64,000 nt of DNA, taken from assembly GCA_049518415.1 (NCBI GenBank), contig JBEKRX010000002.1, positions 124,001-188,000 on the forward strand, given 5' to 3'. The stretch comes from CAVQND01 sp049518415. GTDB taxonomy: Bacteria; Verrucomicrobiota; Verrucomicrobiia; Limisphaerales; UBA8199. The notes below the pieces were generated by a model, which worked only from the letters and a program-made list of their open reading frames with translations, did no database searches and was not told where the DNA came from. Each line of letters begins with the position of its first letter. Within the stretch, counting starts at the first letter, position 1. Positions 49,450 through 59,125 of the stretch are shown one piece after another. The position numbers and the translations under genes are program-made.

Positions 49450-52400
49450 ATGAGAATCAACATCCTATTCCTGGTTTTCGCAGGTTTGGCAAGAGCCTGG
49501 TCCGCGACGGAGTCCGTCCCCAGCGCGACCACTCCCATCAACAATCTCTCCGCCGGCGCCATCGATGCGCGGATGCTCCGTTACCCGGACGTCTCCGCCA
49601 CCCAGATCGCCTTTGCTTATGCTGGCGACATCTGGCTGGCGCCCAAGAGCGGCGGCGTCGCCCAGCGGCTCAGCTCGCCCAAAGGCGAGGAGACCTTCCC
49701 GCGGTTCTCCCCCGACGGCTCATTGCTCGCCTTCAGCGGCAACTACGACGGCAATACGGACATTTACATCCTGCCCGCGGCCGGCGGTCTGCCCAAGCGC
49801 CTCACCTATCACGGCGACCCGGACCGGATGCTGGAATGGTACCCGGACGGCAAATCCATCCTCTTCGCCACCTCGCGCACCAGCGAAAAGGACCGCTTCA
49901 ATCAGCTCTACAAGATCTCGGCCAACGGCGGGTTGGCGGAGAGACTGCCGGTGCCCTACGGCGAGTTTGGCGCGATTTCGCCCGATGGCAGGACCCTGGC
50001 CTACATCCCCATCTCCGTCGATTTCCGCACCTGGAAGCGGTATCGCGGCGGCATGAACCCGGCCATCTGGCTGTTCAACCTCCAAACCTTTGAGGCCAGG
50101 AACCTCACCGGCAATGAGGCCGCCCATTCCCAGCCCATGTGGCACGGCTCGACCCTCTATTTCCTCTCGGATCGCGACCAGAACAAGCGGGCCAACATCT
50201 GGGCCTGCGAGACCAAGAGCGGCAAGTTCCGGCAAATCACCACGTTTGAAGAATTCGACACTCATTTCCCCAGCATCGGCCCGGAAGACATGGTCTTTGA
50301 AAACGGCGGGCGGCTTTACCTGCTGAACCTCGCTACCGAAAAGTACCGCGAGGTCAAGGTCCAGGTCCTGACCGACCGCGCCACGCTCAAGCCGCGCGTC
50401 GAGGACGTGTCGCGCTCAGCGCACAACGCGGACATCTCGCCCTCGGGCAAGCGCGCCGTCTTCGAGGCGCGCGGCGAAATTTTCACCGTCCCGGCCGAAC
50501 ATGGGGTGGTGCGCAACCTCACGCGCAGCTCCGGCGTGGCGGAGCGCTACCCGGCCTGGTCGCCGGACGGCAAATCCATTGCCTACTTCAGCGACCGTTC
50601 CGGGGAGTATGAGCTGACCCTTGGTCCGGCCGAGGGTCCAGGGGCCGAGCAGGTGCTGACGAAACTCGGGCCGGGTTTCCGCTATCGCCCGCACTGGTCG
50701 CCCGACAGCCGGAAAATCGTATTCCTCGACCAGGCCATGCGCATCCAACTCCACGACCTGGAAAAGAAAGAGACCCTGACCATCGATAAGGGACTTTGGC
50801 TTTACCAGGAGAGCTTGAGCGGGTTCAAATTCAGTTGGTCCAAAGACAGCCGGTGGCTGGCTTACGCGCACGATTTGGAGAACCGGCACACCGCCATTGC
50901 CCTTTACGACACCCGGGAGGGCAAACTGCACCTGGTCACCAGCGGTTACTACGACGACGCGGAGCCGGTCTTTGATCCGGAGGGCAAGTACCTGTTCTAC
51001 CGCTCGAGCCGCGACTTTGCCCCGGTCTATAGCGACCTGGACAACACCTGGATTTACCCCAACAGTTGGCAGTTGGTGGCCGTGCCGTTGCGGAAGGACG
51101 TCGCCTCCCCGCTCGCCCCGCGCAACGATGAGGAGGGCGACAAAGACAAGCAGGACAAGGACAAGGACAAGAAACCCGAGCACCCGGAGCGCAAGAAGGA
51201 CGAGCCGAGGCCAGCCGAGAAGCAGGACGAAGCGAAAAAGGAAGCGGCCAAAGATGAGGCGCCCGCAAAGGACAAGAAGTCCGATGAGAAACAACCCAAG
51301 AAAGAAGAGAAGCCTGCCAAGCCATTGGAAATCGACCTGGCCGGCTTCGAGCGCCGCGCCGTCGTGCTGCCGCCCAAGGCGGGGTATTTCGGCGACCTGG
51401 CCGCCGTGAGCGGGAAGCTGATTTACCGGCGTCAGCCTCGCGCCGGGGCCGGGGAGGAGAAAGGCACGCTCTCGTATTACGAGCTCGAAAAGCGGGAGAG
51501 CAAGACCATCCTGGAAGAAGTTGACCAGGCCATCCTGGCGGCCAAAGACGAGAAGCTCCTGGTCCGGCGCGGCTCGGATTACGCCATCGTCGAGGCCAAG
51601 GAGGGGCAGAAGTTCGATAAGAAGCTGCCGCTCAGCTCGTTGGAGACGGTGATCGATCCGGTCGCGGAATGGCAGCAACTGTTCACCGAGGCCTGGCGGT
51701 TGGAGCGGGACTACTTCTACGACCCGAACCTGCACGGGGTGAATTGGGCCGCCATGCGCCAGCGCTACGGCGGGCTGTTGAAGGAAGCGGTGACGCGCTG
51801 GGACGTGAACTACCTGATTGGGGAACTGATTGGCGAGCTGAGTTCTTCGCATACCTATCGGAGCGGCGGCGACCTCGAAGCAAGCCCGCAACGCGGGGTT
51901 GGCTACCTGGGGGTGGATTTTTCGCTGGAGCACGGCCAGTACCGGCTCAAGCACATCATTGACGGGGCGGACTGGGACGCGGAGGCGCGGTCGCCGCTGC
52001 GGCAGCCGGGCGTGGAGGTCAAGGAGGGCGATTACTTGCTGGCGGTGAACGGATTGCCGCTGGACCCCGGGCAAGAGCCCTACGCGGCTTTTCAGGGCCT
52101 GGCGGACAAACCGGTGTTCCTGAGCGTGAACGACAAGCCGACCCTGGAGGGCGCGCGCGAAGTGCTGGTCCAGACGCTGGCGAGCGAAGCCCGGCTGCGA
52201 CACCTGGCGTGGATCGAAAAGAACCGCAAGCAGGTTGATGAAGCCAGCGGCGGCGAGCTTGGCTACGTCTATGTGCCGGACACCGGCCGCCACGGCCAGT
52301 CGGAGTTGGCGCGGCAATTCCGCGCGCAGTTCAACAAGGCCGGGCTGATCATCGATGAGCGTTTCAACAGCGGCGGGCAAATCCCGGACCGGTTCGTCGA

Positions 52401-52860
52401 ACTGCTCGGGCGGCGGACCATCAATTACTGGGGCGTGCGCGACGGCCCGGACTGGGCGTGGCCGGAGATCGCCAATTCCGGCCCGAAGGTAATGCTGGTC
52501 AATGGCTGGAGCGGGTCCGGCGGGGACTGTTTCCCCTTCTACTTCCAGAAGCTGGGCCTGGGACCCGTGATCGGCACGCGCACTTGGGGCGGGCTGATTG
52601 GCATGACCGGCGCCCCGGCCTTGATTGATGGCGGGAGCGTCACCGTGCCCACGTTCGGCATCTACAGCACCAAAGGTGAATGGATCATCGAGGGCCACGG
52701 CGTGGACCCGGATGTGACCGTGGTGGACGATCCCTCGCTGATGGCCAAGGGCCGCGATCCCCAACTCGAACGCGCCATCGAGGAAGCGCTTAAAGCCCTG
52801 AAGAAGAATCCGCCGGCCGAAGTGAAGAAGCCGAAGTACCCGCTGCGGGCAGGGAGATAG
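49450..52860 (+). CDS. Secreted tricorn-like S41 protease
   Basis: A 1136-residue protein with an N-terminal signal peptide (MRINILFLVFAGLARAWSA). The first ~550 residues are beta-propeller repeats of the WD40-like/TolB type (SPDGSLLAFSGNYDGNTDIY, WSPDGKSIAYFSDRSGEYEL). A very lysine/glutamate-rich linker (about 560-627) follows. The C-terminal half contains the tricorn catalytic region: His in ELSSSHTYRSGG (about 800), a PDZ-like part (GVGYLGVDFSLEHGQYRLKH) and the catalytic Ser in MLVNGWSGSGGDCFPF (about 1022). Tricorn proteases degrade oligopeptides; in bacteria the exported forms are periplasmic or surface bound. It lies in a stretch of secreted hydrolases. Confidence 0.93.
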   Translation: MRINILFLVFAGLARAWSATESVPSATTPINNLSAGAIDARMLRYPDVSATQIAFAYAGDIWLAPKSGGVAQRLSSPKGEETFPRFSPDGSLLAFSGNYDGNTDIYILPAAGGLPKRLTYHGDPDRMLEWYPDGKSILFATSRTSEKDRFNQLYKISANGGLAERLPVPYGEFGAISPDGRTLAYIPISVDFRTWKRYRGGMNPAIWLFNLQTFEARNLTGNEAAHSQPMWHGSTLYFLSDRDQNKRANIWACETKSGKFRQITTFEEFDTHFPSIGPEDMVFENGGRLYLLNLATEKYREVKVQVLTDRATLKPRVEDVSRSAHNADISPSGKRAVFEARGEIFTVPAEHGVVRNLTRSSGVAERYPAWSPDGKSIAYFSDRSGEYELTLGPAEGPGAEQVLTKLGPGFRYRPHWSPDSRKIVFLDQAMRIQLHDLEKKETLTIDKGLWLYQESLSGFKFSWSKDSRWLAYAHDLENRHTAIALYDTREGKLHLVTSGYYDDAEPVFDPEGKYLFYRSSRDFAPVYSDLDNTWIYPNSWQLVAVPLRKDVASPLAPRNDEEGDKDKQDKDKDKKPEHPERKKDEPRPAEKQDEAKKEAAKDEAPAKDKKSDEKQPKKEEKPAKPLEIDLAGFERRAVVLPPKAGYFGDLAAVSGKLIYRRQPRAGAGEEKGTLSYYELEKRESKTILEEVDQAILAAKDEKLLVRRGSDYAIVEAKEGQKFDKKLPLSSLETVIDPVAEWQQLFTEAWRLERDYFYDPNLHGVNWAAMRQRYGGLLKEAVTRWDVNYLIGELIGELSSSHTYRSGGDLEASPQRGVGYLGVDFSLEHGQYRLKHIIDGADWDAEARSPLRQPGVEVKEGDYLLAVNGLPLDPGQEPYAAFQGLADKPVFLSVNDKPTLEGAREVLVQTLASEARLRHLAWIEKNRKQVDEASGGELGYVYVPDTGRHGQSELARQFRAQFNKAGLIIDERFNSGGQIPDRFVELLGRRTINYWGVRDGPDWAWPEIANSGPKVMLVNGWSGSGGDCFPFYFQKLGLGPVIGTRTWGGLIGMTGAPALIDGGSVTVPTFGIYSTKGEWIIEGHGVDPDVTVVDDPSLMAKGRDPQLERAIEEALKALKKNPPAEVKKPKYPLRAGR

Positions 52861-52885
52861 GCCGAGGAGAGGGACGGAGCTTTGT

Positions 52886-53083
52886 GCCGAGGTGTGGCGT
52901 TCGTTTTTTGAACCGCGGCCGGGCCAGTTTTTTGGACAAAATGGCCAATGTGGCCAATGCAGCCAATGGGGCCAATGCAGGTGGCCAATGCTGCCAATGT
53001 CGCCGATGCGGCCAATGTGGCCAATGCAGGCAATGTGGCCAATGGGGTGCTCGGCCAGGGGGCGGTCCCGCCGCGGCGGGGTG
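52886..53083 (+). repeat. Minisatellite element B (GGCCAATGY unit)
   Basis: About 107 bp of imperfect 9-bp TGGCCAATG repeats (52941-53047), preceded by TTTTTTGAACCGCGGCC and GGCCAGTTTTTTGG, and followed by the palindrome CCCGCCGCGGCGGG. It is the inverted counterpart of element A at 46480-46690. It lies in the gap between the convergent tricorn and GloVer genes. Confidence 0.92.
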
Positions 53084-53109
53084 GATGCAGCGCAAATCCA
53101 GGCCGGGCG

Positions 53110-55014
53110 TCACGGGAGCGCTACCAGGCGATAGAGCCGGGTGGGCTGCCGAAAGGCGGTGACATCGAAGTAAAGTTGCGGCCAGGTGGTCAGAGCCACG
53201 GTGTCCAGCGTCACCCAGGCGTTGGTCGGGCCGATGGCGTTGATATAATCGATGCGCACCGAACTGCCGATCGCCCCGGTCAGCGGAATCTCTGTGGCCA
53301 TGCTCATGTCCAGCTTGGGCCTCGGCCCGTTGGTCTGCCAGCCGCGGTAAAACCGTTGCGCCGGCAGCAGTTGGCCAAGATCAAAGCAGAATTGCGGCCC
53401 GCCGCCCAGGGTCACGTTCGTAAAGGAGAACCACCGCGGGGCGGCGGCGACCAGGCTGTCGGCATACTCAAGGTGCAGCAAGCTGCCGGTGCCGCCCGTC
53501 AAACCGACGGCGGGGACGAGTCTCCTCTCGACTGGAGGGATGACACTCAGCAGGGCCGGCGCGCTGGTCAGAGCCCCCACAACGTTCGTGACCACCACCG
53601 TATAAGCCCCCGCCTGGACGGGTTGGACGTTGGTCAGGCCAAGGTAGGAGTTGGTGGCGCCGCCGAGCGCGTTGGTGCCGCTAAAGTACCATTGGTAGCA
53701 AGTTGCTTCCGGCGGCGTATTCGTCACTTCCACCCAGAACCAGGGCGCGGTCCCTGTCTCAGCCGTCTGGGTCCAGGGCGGCGTTGTTATGGACAGGCAC
53801 GCCAAACTAAAGACCACCCCATCATTGAAGTCCCCACCATAAGTCGTCGTCCCATAGAGCGTGCTGCCCGCCAAGACCAGGCCCGCCCACGGATCCGCCC
53901 CATCGCTCCCGGTGAAGCTCTTGAGCAGCGCATAGCCCGACCCGTCCGTGTTCACCTGGAAGAGCACGCCACGCTCCGAACTGCCGCCCCAACGCGTCGT
54001 CCCATAGAGCGTGCTGCCCGCCAAGACCAGGCCCGCAGCCGGCCACTGGCCATCGCTGAGGACGGATTGGCTGAAGATCTTGAGCACCGCGTAGCCCGAG
54101 CCGTCCGTGCTCACCTTGAAGACCACGCCATAACAGAGCACGCCATTACCCGAATCGCCGCCAGAAGACGTCGTCCCATAGAGGGTGGTGCCCGCCAAGA
54201 CCAGGCCCGCGTCCGGATACGCCCCATCGTCGCCGGTGAAGTTCTTGAGCAGCGCGTAGCCCGACCCGTCCGTGTTCACCTTGAAGATGACGCCCGGCCC
54301 CGAACTGCCGCCGGAATGCGTCGTCCCATAGAGCGTGCTGCCCGCCAAGACCAGGCCCGCATGCGGAAACCCGGCATCAGGAAGGCTGCCGGTGAAGCTC
54401 TTGAGCACCGCGTAGCCCGTCCCGTCCGTGTTCACCTTGAAGACCACGCCAGCATCCGAACCACCCCCACCAGCCGCCGTCCCATAGAGCGTGCTGCCCG
54501 CCAGGACCAGGCCCGCAGACGGACCCCTGCCATCGCTGCCGGTGAAGTTCTTGAGCACCGCGTAGCCCGTCCCGTCCGTGTTCACCTTGAAGACCACGCC
54601 AGCATCCGAACCACCCCCACCAGCCGTCGTCCCATAGAGCGTGCTACCCGCCAAGACCAGGCCCGCCTCGGGATACCTGCCATCGGTGAGGACGGATTCG
54701 CTGAAGCTCTTGAGCACCGCGTAGCCCGACCCGTCCGTGTCTATCTTGAAGACCACGCCATCACCCGAACTGCCGCCGTTTTCCGTCGTCCCATAGAGCG
54801 TGCTGCCCGCCAAGACCAGGCCCGCAAGCGGATTCGCCCCGTCACTGCCGCCGGTGAAGCTCTTGAGCACCGTATAGGTTTGGGCGGACGCAACGGTGGC
54901 CAGCGTCAGAGCCAGCGTCACGCCCAGGCGGAGCATCTGCGGCCTCCGGCCAGCCCTTTCCCGGTCGTTCTTTTCGTCTCCCAAAAACGCTCTGAGTTCA
55001 GTCATTAAGTTCAT
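53110..55014 (-). CDS. Secreted GloVer-repeat (TIGR03803-type) protein
   Basis: A 634-residue exported protein. A signal-like segment (LRLGVTLALTLATVASAQ) is followed by seven repeats of about 45-53 residues with the core GLVLAGSTLYGTT and VFKVNTDGSGYAVLKSF. A beta-sandwich (Ig-like) domain with VTNVVGALTSAPALLSVIPP and a C-terminal region follow. This matches the GloVer tandem-repeat proteins of Verrucomicrobiota. The repeats are nearly identical at the DNA level (CCATAGAGCGTGCTGCCCGC recurs), which suggests recent expansion or gene conversion. Function is probably surface display or adhesion. A start at 55005 is equally possible. Confidence 0.9.
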   Translation of the reverse strand: MNLMTELRAFLGDEKNDRERAGRRPQMLRLGVTLALTLATVASAQTYTVLKSFTGGSDGANPLAGLVLAGSTLYGTTENGGSSGDGVVFKIDTDGSGYAVLKSFSESVLTDGRYPEAGLVLAGSTLYGTTAGGGGSDAGVVFKVNTDGTGYAVLKNFTGSDGRGPSAGLVLAGSTLYGTAAGGGGSDAGVVFKVNTDGTGYAVLKSFTGSLPDAGFPHAGLVLAGSTLYGTTHSGGSSGPGVIFKVNTDGSGYALLKNFTGDDGAYPDAGLVLAGTTLYGTTSSGGDSGNGVLCYGVVFKVSTDGSGYAVLKIFSQSVLSDGQWPAAGLVLAGSTLYGTTRWGGSSERGVLFQVNTDGSGYALLKSFTGSDGADPWAGLVLAGSTLYGTTTYGGDFNDGVVFSLACLSITTPPWTQTAETGTAPWFWVEVTNTPPEATCYQWYFSGTNALGGATNSYLGLTNVQPVQAGAYTVVVTNVVGALTSAPALLSVIPPVERRLVPAVGLTGGTGSLLHLEYADSLVAAAPRWFSFTNVTLGGGPQFCFDLGQLLPAQRFYRGWQTNGPRPKLDMSMATEIPLTGAIGSSVRIDYINAIGPTNAWVTLDTVALTTWPQLYFDVTAFRQPTRLYRLVALP

Positions 55015-55822
55015 AATTTGGTTAATCCTTTATACCTGTTCTGCCAGGGACGCGTTCGACCGAGTCCCTGAGTTTTCTCTGCTGAAGTGGGGCGCGGTCC
55101 CGACGGGTCGGGATGTTATTTCACGCGTCCCTGTCGGCCTGGATTCGTGCGCGCGCCCGACACAACCGGATAGTACCGTCCTTGGTTTTGGTGTGAGCCT
55201 GGCGAGGCAGGGCCTCAGACCCTGCTCCCGACGGCCTGAAACCTCATCACGCAAAGGGCACAAAGGGCTTGGCGCGGCCGAACCGCAAGCGAAAAAGCAA
55301 CCGCGGAATAGGCTGAATACGTCCCGCCGCGGCGGGAGCAGATGGTCCAGATTCGGAATCGGGAAATTCCGCGTATTCAGCGTGTTCCGCGGTTTACTCT
55401 TCCCCCAAAGAATCTTCGCCGCTTGCGAACATGTTGGGATATACCAGCCCAAAGGAGGACCATTACCATTCTTGGCGTCCTTTGCGTGAGGCCTCACGTT
55501 TTGCAATCGCAGCGGAACTTGACCTGATAACAACGCGTTCCGAGCTTCAAGGACTCCAGGGGCTCGTCCCAGGATTGGCTTATGTACCTTATTGGTCATA
55601 GCCTATCGGCCATAGTTACGGGCGAAATGCAGATGCTGCGCCGCTGCGCATCACGCAAAACGCCCTCGGCTTGGCAGAGTAGCGATCAGCAGCGCGCACG
55701 TCAACTCAAAGTTCGCCGGCGTCGGGAATCGGCAATCGCCAATCGCCAATCGCCAATCGAGCGCGGGGTCTGCGCGCTTTCGCAGTTGACCCGGTATCCG
55801 GTTTGGATTCACCTGACTCGAT
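55015..55822. other. Long intergenic region with dispersed repeats
   Basis: No gene. Bases about 55045-55135 contain CAGGGACGCGT/ACGCGTCCCTG inverted words related to the hairpin region at 32738. Bases 55200-55410 are stem-loop element copy 2. Bases 55407-55440 match 1547-1580. Bases 55731-55760 are a tandem array of CCAATCG. The promoter of the GH78 gene must lie in the last 100 bases. Confidence 0.6.
55200..55410. repeat. Dispersed stem-loop element, copy 2
   Basis: Matches 26980-27182 along the whole length. Its arms are 55299-55321 and 55372-55394 with two mismatches. Between them an extra palindrome CCCGCCGCGGCGGG (55323-55336) appears, the same palindrome as found next to the minisatellites A and B. 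Confidence 0.88.
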
Positions 55823-58800
55823 ATGAGCGCCTCACGATTCAGTGCCTTCGTCACCAGTTTGCTCGCCGCTGGGGCGGTGAGTGCCCGCGCCGACGCGATG
55901 TCGGTCGGCAGTTTGCGTTGCGAGTACCGCTCGGAGCCGGTGGGTATTGATGTGGTGCAGCCGCGTCTGAGTTGGGTGCTTGAATCCGGGCAGCGCGGGG
56001 CGAGGCAGACGGGCTACCAGGTGCTCGTGGCGAGTTCCGCGGCGCTGCTGGCCGGCGACCAGGGTGACCTGTGGGACTCAGGGAAGGTGGCGGCGAACGA
56101 GACGATCCACGTGGTCTATGCCGGGAAGCCGCTGCGTTCGCGCGCGGGCGCAGCCTGGAAAGTGCGCGTTTGGGACCAAGCGGGCCGGGTGTCGGCGTGG
56201 AGCGCCCCGGCCGCGTGGACGATGGGGCTGTTGCAGCCGGCGGACTGGCAGGCGAAATGGATAGCCGACCCCGCGAGCCTCACCAACGCGCTTCACTCGG
56301 GCCCGCTCAACGGCTATCACAGCCAGTTTGCCCATTCCTCAAACACGGTGAAGTGGGTTGCGCTTGACTTGGGCCAAGCCCAACTCATCGATGCTGTCCG
56401 TTTGTTCCCTGCCCGGCCATACGATTGGCAGCCCGATAGCCCGGGGTTTCTCTACCCGTTGCGCTTCAAGATCGAACTGGCCGGCCAGCCGGATTTTGCG
56501 GACGCCCGCCTCATGGTGGACCACACGCAAAGCGATGAACCCAACCCTGGCACCAACGCGCCAGTGTACGAATTCGCCCCGCTCAAGGCCCGGTACGTGC
56601 GCCTGACCGTCACGGCGCTGGGGCGGCGCGACGGCGACAATTATGGCTTTGCCCTGGCGGAGCTGCAGGTGCTCTCGGGCGGACGGAACCTGGCCGCCGG
56701 CGCCGCGGTCAGCGCCTCGGACTCGATCGAGACGGGCGCTTGGGCCGCGGCCAACCTGGTGGACGGCGTGGTGGTAGCAGTGCCGCCGAGTGCCGCGGCG
56801 ACGGCGCTGCCGGCGACGATGTTCCGCCGTTCCTTTCGCATCGCCCAGCCGATCCGGCGCGCCACCGCCTATGTGACGGGCCTGGGCCTGTACGAATTGC
56901 GCATCAACGGCCATCGTGTGGGCGGCCAACTCCTGGCGCCCGAGTGGACGGACTACCGCAAGCGAATCCAGTACCAGACTCATGATGTCACTCAACTCCT
57001 GCACCCGGGCGACAACGCCATCGGCGCGGTGGTGGGCGAGGGTTGGTACGCGGGCCGGCTCATGGTCGTGGGCGCGAAGGCTTACGGGTCGTTCCCGCGG
57101 TTGCTGGTGCAAACGGAAATCGAACTGGGCGACGGCCAGGTTCAAACGGTTGTGTCCGACTCATCCTGGCGGTCCACCATCGAAGGCCCCATCCGTTCCG
57201 CCGGCATCTATGACGGGGAGGTCTATGACGCCCGCAGGGAGATGCCGGGTTGGGACGCGCCGGGGTTCGATGACTCGGCCTGGCGGCCAGTCACCGCTCT
57301 CGACCTCGGTTCCGCGCAACTCGTCTGGCAGCGCAACGAGCCGATTCGAGTCGTCGAAGAACTCAAACCGGTAAAGATGACGGAGCCCAAGCCGGGCGTG
57401 TATGTCTTCGATTTCGGCCAGAATATGGTGGGCCGGTGCCGGGTTAAACTGGCCGGCTCGGCCGGGAGCACCGTGACTTTGCGGCACGGTGAGGTGCTGG
57501 CGGGGGATGGCACGCTTTACACGGCCAACTTGCGCGGGGCGGCGCAGACGGACCGTTACACCTTCCGCAGCGACGCCGCTGAAATCATCGAGCCGCACTT
57601 TACTTACCACGGTTTCCGTTATGTCGAACTGGCGGGGCTGGCCAAAGCTCCGCCCCTGAAAGCCATCCGCGGGCAAGTCTTTTGTTCCTCGGCCCCGCCC
57701 AGCGGCCGCTTTGAATGTTCCAATCCGCTGGTGAACCGGCTGATGCGCAACATCTTCTGGACGGAGCGCGCCAACCTGATGAGCACACCCACCGATTGCC
57801 CGCAACGCGATGAAAGGTTTGGCTGGATGGGAGACATTCAAGCGTTTTCTCAAACGGCCATCTTTAACCTGGACCTGGCCGCGTTTTTCTCGAAATGGGT
57901 GCGCGATATTCGTGATGACCAGGCCGAGGATGGCCGCTATCCGGATTTTGCGCCGCACCCCGGCGACCCCAACGCGCAGTTCTCGGGCACCCCGGCCTGG
58001 GGCGATGCAGGCACGGTGGTGCCCTGGCGCGTCTGGCAGAATTATGCCGACCTTCGCCTGCTCGCCGAGCATTTTGAATCGGCCTGGCGCTGGGTGGAAT
58101 ACATCCACCGGCTCAACCCCGATTTGATCTGGTCCAAAGGACGGAACAACAACTACAACGATTGGCTCAATGGCGACACCTTGCTCTACAAGGGCTGGCC
58201 GCGCCAGGGCGGGGCCGTGCCGCCGGAGGTGTTTGCCACGGCCTTCTTCGCCCACTCGGCGGAAATCGTGGGGAAAATGGCGCGGGTCCTGGGCCGGGCC
58301 CAGGACGCCGAGCGCTATGACCGCCTGTTTAGAGAGATCGCTGCGGCCTTCAACCGGCGCTTTGTTTCCGGCGACGGCCACCTCACCGGCAACACGCAGG
58401 CCGGGTATGCGCTGGCGTTGAATTTCGATCTCCTCCCGGCGGACCTGCGCCCCCAGGCGGCGCGTTGGATGGTGGCAGCCCTGGGGCCCTACCACGGCCA
58501 CTTGTCCACCGGCATCCAGACCAGCCACCGGCTCATGCTCGAATTGAGCCGCTGGGGCTATCAGGACCGGGCCTGGCGGCTGCTGAATCTGCGTGATTTT
58601 CCCTCCTGGGGGATGATGCTGGAAAACGGCGCTACGACCATCTGGGAACGCTGGGACGGTTATGTCAAGGACCGCGGGTTTCAAGATGCAGGCATGAATT
58701 CCTTCAACCACTGGGCGTTGGGCGCTGTCGGGGAATGGGTCTGGCGTGAACTGGCGGGCCTTAACCCTGACGAGGCGGCCCCAGGCTACAGGCATTTTAC

Positions 58801-59125
58801 CATCGCGCCTCACCCGGGCGACGGCCTCGACTGGGTCAAGGCGGCTTACGACTCGATTCGGGGCCGCATTGCGACCGAGTGGCGATTGCAGAACGGGCGG
58901 CTCAGGCTCCAGGTCACGGTGCCGCCCAATACTACATCCACGGTTTTGCTGCCCACCAGCGAGCCCCAAGCCGTGACCGAAAGCGGCAAGAATGTCAAGC
59001 GCGTCAAAGGCGTCACCTGGCTCGGCTTTGAGAACGGGGCCGCGGTGCTGCTGGTGGATTCAGGCCGGTACGCTTTCGAGGCGCCCATTCACGAACGCAC
59101 TCTGCCCACCGGACGCTCCGACTAA
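55823..59125 (+). CDS. Secreted alpha-L-rhamnosidase (GH78)
   Basis: A 1100-residue exported enzyme that removes terminal L-rhamnose from plant or microbial glycans. Signal peptide (FSAFVTSLLAAGAVSARA), then an N-terminal Fn3-like domain (LRCEYRSEPVGIDVVQPRLS and WKVRVWDQAGRVSAWS). A discoidin-like insertion lies about 165-310. The beta-sandwich with ATAYVTGLGLYELRINGHRV follows. The (alpha/alpha)6 catalytic domain shows the hallmark TDCPQRDERFGWMGDIQAFS and, later, GATTIWERWDGYVKD with the general acid/base glutamates expected of GH78. The start at 55823 gives a signal peptide; the in-frame neighbours fit. No transporter or regulator gene is adjacent. Confidence 0.95.
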   Translation: MSASRFSAFVTSLLAAGAVSARADAMSVGSLRCEYRSEPVGIDVVQPRLSWVLESGQRGARQTGYQVLVASSAALLAGDQGDLWDSGKVAANETIHVVYAGKPLRSRAGAAWKVRVWDQAGRVSAWSAPAAWTMGLLQPADWQAKWIADPASLTNALHSGPLNGYHSQFAHSSNTVKWVALDLGQAQLIDAVRLFPARPYDWQPDSPGFLYPLRFKIELAGQPDFADARLMVDHTQSDEPNPGTNAPVYEFAPLKARYVRLTVTALGRRDGDNYGFALAELQVLSGGRNLAAGAAVSASDSIETGAWAAANLVDGVVVAVPPSAAATALPATMFRRSFRIAQPIRRATAYVTGLGLYELRINGHRVGGQLLAPEWTDYRKRIQYQTHDVTQLLHPGDNAIGAVVGEGWYAGRLMVVGAKAYGSFPRLLVQTEIELGDGQVQTVVSDSSWRSTIEGPIRSAGIYDGEVYDARREMPGWDAPGFDDSAWRPVTALDLGSAQLVWQRNEPIRVVEELKPVKMTEPKPGVYVFDFGQNMVGRCRVKLAGSAGSTVTLRHGEVLAGDGTLYTANLRGAAQTDRYTFRSDAAEIIEPHFTYHGFRYVELAGLAKAPPLKAIRGQVFCSSAPPSGRFECSNPLVNRLMRNIFWTERANLMSTPTDCPQRDERFGWMGDIQAFSQTAIFNLDLAAFFSKWVRDIRDDQAEDGRYPDFAPHPGDPNAQFSGTPAWGDAGTVVPWRVWQNYADLRLLAEHFESAWRWVEYIHRLNPDLIWSKGRNNNYNDWLNGDTLLYKGWPRQGGAVPPEVFATAFFAHSAEIVGKMARVLGRAQDAERYDRLFREIAAAFNRRFVSGDGHLTGNTQAGYALALNFDLLPADLRPQAARWMVAALGPYHGHLSTGIQTSHRLMLELSRWGYQDRAWRLLNLRDFPSWGMMLENGATTIWERWDGYVKDRGFQDAGMNSFNHWALGAVGEWVWRELAGLNPDEAAPGYRHFTIAPHPGDGLDWVKAAYDSIRGRIATEWRLQNGRLRLQVTVPPNTTSTVLLPTSEPQAVTESGKNVKRVKGVTWLGFENGAAVLLVDSGRYAFEAPIHERTLPTGRSD

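Noticed and set aside
50416..52764. Minus-strand frame of 782 codons opposite tricorn
   Set aside because: Shadow of the tricorn gene, which has a signal peptide and catalytic motifs on the plus strand.
53800..54880. Possible CRISPR array from regularly spaced 30-40 bp words
   Set aside because: The words are the coding repeats of the GloVer protein, spaced about 135-160 bp and in frame.
52948..55008. Plus-strand frame of 686 codons with repeated RRPIERAARQDQAR
   Set aside because: It is the complement of the GloVer gene plus the minisatellite; the repeat is explained by the minus-strand protein repeats.
57161..58969. Minus-strand frame of 602 codons opposite GH78
   Set aside because: Shadow of the rhamnosidase gene.
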